This document shows positions 1 through 4,936 of a DNA stretch of 7,735 nt, piece after piece. The notes under the pieces are model-generated. The model searched no databases and was not told the DNA's origin. It saw only the letters and a program-made list of their open reading frames with translations. Where the stretch lies: positions 1-7,735 of the forward strand of contig JAFDYP010000129.1 in the NCBI GenBank assembly GCA_018267355.1, written 5' to 3'. Numbering within the stretch: the first letter of the stretch is position 1; each line of letters begins with the position of its first letter. A program made the translations under genes and the position numbers. This DNA comes from Bacteroidota bacterium. Its GTDB lineage: Bacteria > Bacteroidota > Bacteroidia > Chitinophagales > LD1.

Positions 1-600
1 GAAGCCTGCCACGTGATAGATGTCAACTCCGGCCACCGCGTCAGCGTAGAGGGCAATCAGGAGACGAATGCCCTGCAGGTAAACATAGAAGCCGCTGAAG
101 AGATCTGCCGCCAGATGCGCCTGCGCGACCTGGGGGGTATTATTATCATAGACTTCATAGACATGAAGCACCCTGACAATAAGAAGATACTCTATGACAA
201 GATGAAGGGTTTCATGGATAGTGACAAGGCTACGCATACCATACTGCCACTCTCCAAGTTTAATATCATGCAGGTGACACGTGAGCGTGTGCGCCCTGAG
301 GTCAATATCGTGACCGCAGAGGAGTGCCCTACCTGTGGTGGTACCGGTACGATCAGCTCACCGCTGCTCCTGATAGATGAGATACAAAATGACCTGGACC
401 ATCTGCTCAATACTCACCGCTCGCTAAAGCTATATGTGCATCCTATCATCGCTGCCTACTTTACCAAGGGATTCCCGTCACTGCGGATGAAGTGGTTTTT
501 CAAGTATAAGCGGTATATCAGGATCCATACCAATGAGAACTTCCCGATCACGGAGTACAAGTTCTTTGATGAGCATGACGAGGAGATCAAGATAGACTAA
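1..600 (+). CDS. rng: Ribonuclease G/E family endoribonuclease, C-terminal part (5' end outside window)
   Basis: This is the 3' part of an RNase E/G-type endoribonuclease, a cytoplasmic enzyme that makes single-strand cuts in rRNA precursors and mRNA. The frame is already open at base 1 (first visible residues EACHVIDVNSG), so the gene starts upstream and 199 residues are seen. The VIDVNSG segment and the later IIIIDFIDM segment carry the two Asp residues that match the catalytic Mg-binding pair (Asp303 and Asp346 of E. coli RNase E). CPTCGGTG, about 110 residues into the visible part, matches the CPxCxG zinc-link that holds the dimer. About 90 residues follow the zinc-link, a short tail as in RNase G rather than the long degradosome scaffold of proteobacterial RNase E. 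The family call is secure. The rng symbol is preferred over rne because of the short C-terminus. It converges with the ppx-like gene downstream. Confidence 0.95.
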   Translation, partial: EACHVIDVNSGHRVSVEGNQETNALQVNIEAAEEICRQMRLRDLGGIIIIDFIDMKHPDNKKILYDKMKGFMDSDKATHTILPLSKFNIMQVTRERVRPEVNIVTAEECPTCGGTGTISSPLLLIDEIQNDLDHLLNTHRSLKLYVHPIIAAYFTKGFPSLRMKWFFKYKRYIRIHTNENFPITEYKFFDEHDEEIKID

Positions 601-639
601 GCGAAAATCTCTGCGGTACTGTCTGATCTGCTGATTCGC
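601..639. terminator. Weak stem-loop between convergent genes (possible terminator)
   Basis: GCGAA at 601-605, directly after the RNase stop codon, can pair with TTCGC at 635-639. TC and GA add two pairs across an AA bulge. The loop is long (over 20 nt) and no clean T-run follows on the + strand, although TACTTTTTAG comes about 12 bases later. It lies between two convergent stop codons, where a bidirectional terminator is expected, but the structure is weak and could be chance. Confidence 0.25.
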
Positions 640-656
640 GATTTCCACATTACTTT

Positions 657-1568
657 TTAGGTCAGCTTATTCTGCTTGCCGCCTTTATATTCCTTGTATA
701 CTTCGCGTACCATACCGTCTGAAAGGCCGATCTTGGGTACATAGATCTTGGTCGCTTTTACAAACTTCATCAGCGTGAGGAATATCTCACCGGCAGGCAC
801 GATCACATCTGCGCGGTCAGGATTTAGGTCAAATAGCTTCATCCTGTCATCTACAGAGTAGCGCTTCAGGTTTGTGACCATATCCTGCAGCGTATCTATA
901 CCGAGTGGTTTGCCTTGTTTCGTCTCAGCCATTTTGAAGAGGCGATTGATATTGCCTCCTGAGCCTACCAGCGCAAAGGTCTTGATGGTTTTGGTCTCTT
1001 TCCTGACCCAATCTTTCAGTTCTTTCCAGTGGTCTTTGCTCACCTTGTCACTCAGCACGCGGATGGTGCCGATATCAAAAGAGCGTGCTGCTACAGCCTT
1101 GCCCTTGATGAAGATCGTGATCTCCGTGCTACCACCGCCTACGTCTACAAAGAGGCAGTCATGCCCGATATTGGAGGCGATGAAATGCTGGCTATTGAAG
1201 ATCATACTTGCCTCGCTATTGCCTGATATGATCTCTATTTTGATACCGGCTTCTTTCTCTATGCGCTTTACTATTTCAGCGCCATTGCTGGCCTCGCGCA
1301 TGGCAGAGGTAGCGCAGCCCTTGTAGTGTATCACGTCGTTTACCTTCATGATATATTTGTAGCCTATCATGGCTTCTATCAGTTTTTTGACAGTGGCCTC
1401 CGGTATACGGTGGCTCTTGAAAGCATCTGCACCGAGGCGCACCGGTACACGTATGAGGCTGTTCTTTTTGAACATCGGCTCTGCGCCTTTTGATTCTATC
1501 ACGTGCTCTATGAGCAGGCGCACCGAGTTGGACCCGATATCTATGGCAGCAAATTTTTTGATCTCCAT
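657..1568 (-). CDS. Ppx/GppA family phosphatase (exopolyphosphatase-like), short form
   Basis: A 303-residue protein of the ASKHA-fold Ppx/GppA family, which hydrolyses terminal phosphates of polyphosphate and/or the 5' phosphate of pppGpp in the cytoplasm. Visible motifs in order: phosphate-1 loop AAIDIGSNSVRLLI (7-20), CATSAMREASNG (85-96), the segment SGNSEASMIF with the probable catalytic Glu119, phosphate-2 loop VDVGGGSTEI (141-150), GSGGNINRL (202-210), RADVIVPAG (252-260) and GLSDGMVREV (281-290). It is about 300 residues long and lacks the C-terminal HD-like domain of the roughly 500-residue E. coli Ppx. The reading frame stays open 225 bases further upstream, into the end of ppk. The start at 1568 was chosen because the family begins a few residues before the AxIDIGSNS motif. 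It lies 101 bp after ppk on the same strand, so co-transcription is likely. Sequence alone does not decide between Ppx and GppA activity; the ppk neighbour favours polyphosphate. Confidence 0.93.
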   Translation of the reverse strand: MEIKKFAAIDIGSNSVRLLIEHVIESKGAEPMFKKNSLIRVPVRLGADAFKSHRIPEATVKKLIEAMIGYKYIMKVNDVIHYKGCATSAMREASNGAEIVKRIEKEAGIKIEIISGNSEASMIFNSQHFIASNIGHDCLFVDVGGGSTEITIFIKGKAVAARSFDIGTIRVLSDKVSKDHWKELKDWVRKETKTIKTFALVGSGGNINRLFKMAETKQGKPLGIDTLQDMVTNLKRYSVDDRMKLFDLNPDRADVIVPAGEIFLTLMKFVKATKIYVPKIGLSDGMVREVYKEYKGGKQNKLT

Positions 1569-1579
1569 TTCGGCTATTT

Positions 1580-1600
1580 GGCTAAAGGTTGAATTTAGCC
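1580..1600 (-). promoter_or_regulatory. Hairpin just upstream of the ppx-like start codon
   Basis: On the - strand, GGCTAAA and TTTAGCC form a perfect 7-bp stem around a 7-nt loop (TTCAACC). It ends 11 nt before the ATG at 1568. No Shine-Dalgarno sequence is present in this leader. The position suits control of translation initiation or an mRNA-processing site between ppk and ppx. No U-run follows, so it is not a standard intrinsic terminator. Function is inferred. Confidence 0.45.
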
Positions 1601-1619
1601 CACAGACGTTTCCTGAGCC

Positions 1620-1634
1620 TTGATAAATTATCAA
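1620..1634. repeat. Perfect 7+1+7 dyad (TTGATAA-A-TTATCAA) between ppk and ppx
   Basis: TTGATAA at 1620-1626 and TTATCAA at 1628-1634 are exact reverse complements around a single A at 1627. A one-base centre cannot form an RNA hairpin without opening several pairs, so a DNA-binding dimer site is the more natural reading. It lies 35 bp downstream of the ppk stop and 51 bp upstream of the ppx start, and could mark an internal promoter or operator for ppx. The AT-rich composition raises the odds of chance. Confidence 0.4.
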
Positions 1635-1669
1635 CCGAATGTTAGATGACCCAGAGGAGCCGGAGGCGC

Positions 1670-3721
1670 TTATTTCTTCTTCAGGTACTGATAGATCTTG
1701 TCCTGGCAGCGCACGCGGATAGCAGAACCCGTATGGCGATAGGTATTGTCCTGGGCTGCATTGATCACGCGCGCCTTTACATTGTCGCTCCACTGGATAT
1801 TAAGGATATCCAGTAGCTCCCGCTGCAGATTCTTATCCAGTATAGGGGTAGATATTTCTATGCGTGAGTCGAGGTTCCGCGTCATCCCGTCTGCAGAGGA
1901 GATGTAGTATAGCGGCTCGCCATTATTTTCAAAGATGAATATCCGCGAGTGCTCCAGATAGCGGTCTACTATGCTGATCACCTCAATATTCTCACTCATG
2001 CCCGGCACGCCCGGCACCAGGCCGCAGATGCCACGCACGATGATCTTTATCTTCACGCCATGATTGCTGGCATCATATAGCTTGGTGATCATCTCCTCAT
2101 CTATGAGGCTATTCATCTTGATGAAGATGCCTGACTTCTTTTTATGCTTGGCATTATAGATCTCATCATCTATCAGCTGGATAAACTTCTTGCGGGTACG
2201 GAGCGGAGAGGGGATCAGGTACTTGTATTGCCTCACGATATAGTTGCGGTCAAAGAAATCAAACACATGAGACACTTCTGAGGTAATATGCGGCTCTGCG
2301 GTGAGCAGCGACTCGTCGCAGTACACGTTTGATGTCACCTCATTGTAGTTGCCCGTACTGATATTGGCGTAGAGTTTGGCCTTGCCTTTTTCTTCGCGCT
2401 GTATGAGGCAGAGCTTGGAGTGTACTTTGAGTCCCTGCACGCCATATATCACACGGATGTTTTCTTCGGCCAGTGCTTTGGCCCATTTGATATTGGCCTC
2501 CTCGTCAAAACGTGCCTGTAGCTCCACTACCACCGTCACATCTTTACCATTTCGTGCCGCATTGATCAAGGCATTGATCACTTTGGACTTCTTTGCCGCG
2601 CGGTAGAGGGTGATCTTGATAGACTTGACAGTAGGATCTATGGCAGCCTCACGTAGCAACTCTATGAAATGATTGAAACTCTGGTAGGGGAAATGCAATA
2701 ATATATCCTGCTTCTTGATCGCCTCAAACATACTCTTCTCCCTGACCAGCGCCGGGTGTATGATAGGCTTGGGATCCTCATAGCGTAGAGACTTGGGCCC
2801 CAGCGCAGGAAAGCTCATGAAGTCTTTGAAATTATGATAGCGGAAGCCCGGTATGAGATTGTCATATTTGCGCAGCTTCATGCGGCTGGTAAAGATGGCC
2901 AGCATATCTGCCGGCATGCTCTGGTCATATACGAAGCGCACAGGGTCGCCCTTCTGGCGGTTCTTGACGCTCTTTGATATTTTGTCGAGGAAGCTCTGCG
3001 ATACGTCATTGTCTATATCCAGCTCCGCATCGCGGGTCAGCTTGATCGTATAGCTTTCTATCTTGTCAAAGGGGAACGTATAAAATACGGATGGCAGATT
3101 ATGGCGGATGATATCATCCAGCAGCATCACATAGTGATTGTGATTGGACGAGGGCAGTATGACAAAGCGGCCCTCAGGGTCAGATGGGATCTCCAGTAGC
3201 GCATACTGGGTCAGCCTTGGCTGGCCCTTCATAGAAAGTTTTACGGCCAGGTAGATCGATTTGTCTTTCAGGTATGGGAAGCGCTTCACCTGATTCAGCA
3301 TGATGGGCACCAGTGATGGGCGCACCTTATTGTCGAAATAACTTTTTATAAAGGCGCTCTGAGAGGCGTTAAGCTTCTTCTCATCAGTGATATAGATGCC
3401 GTGCGAGCGCAGCTCCTGTTGTATCTCCTTGTATATTTTTTCAAACTTGAGGTTCTGCTGGATCACGATCTTCTGTATCTCATCCAGCAGTTTGTGCGGC
3501 TTGATACGCATCGTGGTCTTTGCTGTCTTGCCAAAATCCATCACACGCTTCAGCGTAGCGATACGTACCCGGAAAAACTCATCGAGATTGTTGGAGAAGA
3601 TGGCCAGAAAGCGCAGGCGCTCCAATATAGGCACTGTTTTATCTTCTGCTTCCTGCAGTACGCGTTGATTGAATGAGAGCCAGCTGACGTCGCGGTTGAC
3701 GAACTTTAGGTGCTTTACCAT
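1670..3721 (-). CDS. ppk1: Polyphosphate kinase 1
   Basis: A full-length 683-residue PPK1, close to the E. coli enzyme in length. It reversibly transfers the ATP gamma-phosphate to polyphosphate through an autophosphorylated histidine and is usually a membrane-associated oligomer. Domains in order: N domain with NRDVSWLSFNQRVL (9-22) and SNNLDEFFRVR (43-53, Asn45 for nucleotide binding); the HD head domain (about 120-325); and two PLD-like C domains. ITLYR (370-374) and ELQARFDE (400-407) carry Arg374 and Arg404, matching the phosphate-binding arginines 375 and 405 of E. coli. KVHSK holds His434, equivalent to the phosphorylated His435, and RYLEHSRIFIFEN holds His591, equivalent to His592. 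All key residues are present, so activity is expected. The later SSADGMTRNLD segment has Gly612 where E. coli has Trp, a position that varies in the family. It follows a mini-lipoprotein gene (76-bp gap) and precedes the ppx-like gene (101-bp gap). Confidence 0.98.
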   Translation of the reverse strand: MVKHLKFVNRDVSWLSFNQRVLQEAEDKTVPILERLRFLAIFSNNLDEFFRVRIATLKRVMDFGKTAKTTMRIKPHKLLDEIQKIVIQQNLKFEKIYKEIQQELRSHGIYITDEKKLNASQSAFIKSYFDNKVRPSLVPIMLNQVKRFPYLKDKSIYLAVKLSMKGQPRLTQYALLEIPSDPEGRFVILPSSNHNHYVMLLDDIIRHNLPSVFYTFPFDKIESYTIKLTRDAELDIDNDVSQSFLDKISKSVKNRQKGDPVRFVYDQSMPADMLAIFTSRMKLRKYDNLIPGFRYHNFKDFMSFPALGPKSLRYEDPKPIIHPALVREKSMFEAIKKQDILLHFPYQSFNHFIELLREAAIDPTVKSIKITLYRAAKKSKVINALINAARNGKDVTVVVELQARFDEEANIKWAKALAEENIRVIYGVQGLKVHSKLCLIQREEKGKAKLYANISTGNYNEVTSNVYCDESLLTAEPHITSEVSHVFDFFDRNYIVRQYKYLIPSPLRTRKKFIQLIDDEIYNAKHKKKSGIFIKMNSLIDEEMITKLYDASNHGVKIKIIVRGICGLVPGVPGMSENIEVISIVDRYLEHSRIFIFENNGEPLYYISSADGMTRNLDSRIEISTPILDKNLQRELLDILNIQWSDNVKARVINAAQDNTYRHTGSAIRVRCQDKIYQYLKKK

Positions 3722-3732
3722 AGAGAGATGCC

Positions 3733-3760
3733 CAAAGTAGTAAAGAAATCACAAACACAA
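3733..3760 (-). promoter_or_regulatory. Possible Bacteroidota-type promoter for ppk1
   Basis: On the - strand, TTG (3760-3758) is followed after 18 bases by TACTTTG (3739-3733). This resembles the Bacteroidota -33 TTG and -7 TAnnTTTG elements, but the -7 box is one T short. It would place the transcript start within a few bases of the ppk ATG at 3721. If real, ppk-ppx can be transcribed independently of the sixA-like gene. The match is partial. Confidence 0.3.
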
Positions 3761-3797
3761 TGTTAAGCTTTCAGATTTTGCCCTTAGGTGACCTTTG

Positions 3798-3926
3798 TCA
3801 TATCCATACGCCGTTTGGCAGGCGGTGCTTGATACGGCCGCGGCAGTCCCGTTTAGTATTGCAGGATGTAGCCAGCAGCGCCAGGAGCAGAAGTACCAGG
3901 ACCGATATGTAGCGTAGCACTCTCAT
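3798..3926 (-). CDS. Mini-lipoprotein, 42 residues, unknown function
   Basis: This is a small gene in the gap between the SixA-like gene and ppk1. It encodes a basic start (MRVLRY), a strong hydrophobic stretch (VLVLLLLALLA) and an ATSC lipobox with Cys22 as the probable lipidated residue, so it looks like a signal-peptidase-II lipoprotein. The mature part is only about 21 residues. It begins CNTKRDCRGRIKH, has a second Cys at 28, is rich in Arg/Lys, and ends LPNGVWI. The acidic Bacteroidota surface-export signal after the Cys is absent, so periplasmic anchoring is more likely than surface display. It starts 24 bp after the sixA-like stop on the same strand, 76 bp before ppk1, so it probably shares that transcript. 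I do not recognise a named family. The textbook signal peptide plus lipobox argue for a real gene; chance in a GC-balanced gap is possible but unlikely. Confidence 0.75.
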   Translation of the reverse strand: MRVLRYISVLVLLLLALLATSCNTKRDCRGRIKHRLPNGVWI

Positions 3927-3950
3927 GATATAATAACGGAAACCTGGCCG

Positions 3951-4451
3951 CTATTGTTGCTGTTTCCGCAGGTCTTTTGGCCTCAAGAACCATTCCAGTT
4001 TGCCGCGCTCTCCTATGTCTGCCCAGTGGCCTTTGTCAAATCGGATCAGAGCCGCACCGGTGGTCGGTACATTGTCTATATAGGTATCTCCATAGCGATT
4101 GAGAAAGTACGTGATGGACGGATTGTGGCAGATCACCACGGCATTCTGTATTTTATCATCCAGTCCGCGCAGGTGCTGGATGATCTCATAGGGAGTAGAC
4201 TCATACAGGGTTTTGTCTTGTACCACATCCGGATATTTGTAATCCCACTCCTGGCAGATCAGCTTTGCCGTTTGCAGAGTGCGCTTGGCAGGGCTACTAA
4301 CGATATAGTCCGGGCGGAAGCCACGGCGTGCTATCTCCCGGGCTATGAGCCGTGCATCCTCCTTTCTGTCTTCACGTATCGGGCGGTCAAAATCTGCCAC
4401 TGCATTGGTCCAGTCCGTATTAGTATGCATGATGTGCCCTACTGATCTCAT
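3951..4451 (-). CDS. SixA-like histidine phosphatase family protein with degenerate active site
   Basis: A 166-residue protein of the histidine phosphatase (phosphoglycerate mutase-like) superfamily, nearest to SixA, which removes phosphate from phosphohistidine. SixA landmarks in order: TDWTNAVADFDRPI (12-25), YIVSSPAKRTLQTAKLI (49-65, with the second active-site Arg at 57), LYESTPYEIIQHLRGLDD (82-99) and VVICHNPSITYFLNR (105-119, second His at 109). The catalytic RHG-type motif, normally LVRHAKSDW, reads HIMHTNTDW. His9 is kept but the preceding Arg is Met8. The usual GHN reads CHN, and the NERG segment reads REDR. The start at 4451 matches the family N-terminus. The frame continues to 4529, but the extra residues do not resemble the family and would overlap the divergent gene. 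It heads the leftward block ending in ppk1 and ppx. It may be a weakened phosphatase or a binding protein; fold assignment is firm, activity is not. Confidence 0.88.
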   Translation of the reverse strand: MRSVGHIMHTNTDWTNAVADFDRPIREDRKEDARLIAREIARRGFRPDYIVSSPAKRTLQTAKLICQEWDYKYPDVVQDKTLYESTPYEIIQHLRGLDDKIQNAVVICHNPSITYFLNRYGDTYIDNVPTTGAALIRFDKGHWADIGERGKLEWFLRPKDLRKQQQ

Positions 4452-4487
4452 AACGTTAATTTCAAAGCCTGTTTCTTTGTTTTTAAA

Positions 4488-4495
4488 TACTTTTG
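4488..4495 (+). promoter_or_regulatory. -7 box (TACTTTTG) of the His/Cys-rich gene
   Basis: TACTTTTG is an exact match to the Bacteroidota -7 consensus TAnnTTTG, and it is followed by C as is common for this element. It lies 5 bases before the GTG at 4501, so the transcript would start at or next to the start codon, giving a leaderless mRNA. A TTG at about 19 bp upstream is not present; the nearest TTG (4477-4479) is only 8 bp away, so the -33 element is missing or degenerate. Confidence 0.5.
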
Positions 4496-4500
4496 CCGTC

Positions 4501-4839
4501 GTGAAGATAAGGCACATAGGCCGGATCATAGCTGTAGCATTCCTGCTCAGCTCCTTCCTGTACTCTACGGTAGTGCGGGAGCTTCACTATTCTTTTTCTG
4601 TCAAATACCATACCGAGACGCACGATCACGCCTGCGATCACCACATACACTCTACAGACAAGGAAGACGACTGTAACATCTGTAAAATAGATGTCAATCA
4701 TATCTATGACCATGCGCAGCAGGTTTATTCTTTCACTGTAGTATTCCTCCCCCGTAGCACCGGTGAGCGCATAGCGCCGCTCTATCATGCTACAGTGGCC
4801 GCGCACTATTATCTCCGTGGCCCTCCTGCCATAGCCTGA
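4501..4839 (+). CDS. Small exported His/Cys-rich protein (putative metal-binding) upstream of TonB receptor
   Basis: A 112-residue protein. From the GTG at 4501 it has a signal-peptide-like N-terminus: basic MKIRHIGR, then the hydrophobic IIAVAFLLSSFLYS. Residues 37-71 are dense in possible metal ligands: His37, His41, His43, Cys45, His47, His48, His50, a CxxC at Cys58-Cys61, His67 and His71. The C-terminus has AHYYLRGPPA. I recall small Bacteroidota proteins with a His cluster, a CxxC and a terminal LRGPP motif next to TonB receptors; their function is not known to me. The frame is open further left to 4345, but that part is antisense to the SixA-like gene. GTG 4501 is the only start that gives an intact signal peptide, and it sits directly after a -7 box. 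It lies 97 bp before the receptor gene on the same strand, suggesting shared metal sensing or delivery in the periplasm (inference). Confidence 0.75.
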   Translation: MKIRHIGRIIAVAFLLSSFLYSTVVRELHYSFSVKYHTETHDHACDHHIHSTDKEDDCNICKIDVNHIYDHAQQVYSFTVVFLPRSTGERIAPLYHATVAAHYYLRGPPAIA

Positions 4840-4862
4840 TACCGTTTCACTGAAAACTCAAA

Positions 4863-4907
4863 GAGGTATAGCGTAGCTGTATTTCAGCCTGTAGCTATAC
4901 GGGCCTC
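4863..4907 (+). promoter_or_regulatory. Leader hairpin upstream of TonB receptor gene
   Basis: GTATAGC (4866-4872) pairs with GCTATAC (4894-4900). An inner GCTG (4876-4879) pairs with CAGC (4885-4888) around a TATTT loop, and an alternative outer extension pairs GAGG (4863-4866) with CCTC (4904-4907). It ends about 30 bases before the receptor ATG. No T-run follows directly, so it is more likely a leader element or a site of mRNA stability control than a terminator. There is no cobalamin-riboswitch-like conserved box around it. Confidence 0.45.
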
Positions 4908-4936
4908 CATTCTTTTATCAGACTATAAAAAGGAGC

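Noticed and set aside
1569..1793. Upstream extension of the ppx-like reading frame into the 3' end of ppk1
   Set aside because: The extra 75 residues have no resemblance to the family, and most of the stretch is ppk1 read in another frame. The family start fits ATG 1568.
1857..1890. Gly612 in the PPK1 SADGMTRNLD segment as a lost active-site residue
   Set aside because: This position differs among PPK1 enzymes (Trp in E. coli, other residues elsewhere), and the catalytic His and Arg residues are all intact.
3954..4445. Rightward open frame of 163 codons
   Set aside because: It is entirely antisense to the SixA-like gene, which has clear family motifs on the other strand; no signature is visible in this one.
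4452..4529. N-terminal extension of the SixA-like protein
   Set aside because: SixA proteins start a few residues before the RH motif. The extension would overlap the divergent gene and carries no family signal.
4483..4806. Leftward open frame of 107 codons in the divergent region
   Set aside because: It overlaps the His/Cys-rich gene, which has a signal peptide, metal-ligand cluster and LRGPP end. The antisense translation shows nothing comparable.
4930..4935. AAGGAG as a Shine-Dalgarno site for the receptor
   Set aside because: Only one base separates it from the ATG, too close for normal pairing, and the next in-frame ATG (4958) is too far and would remove part of the signal peptide.
4840..4936. 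Cobalamin or other known riboswitch before the TonB receptor
   Set aside because: The leader is only 97 bases and shows no B12-box-like or other conserved riboswitch core; only a simple hairpin is present.
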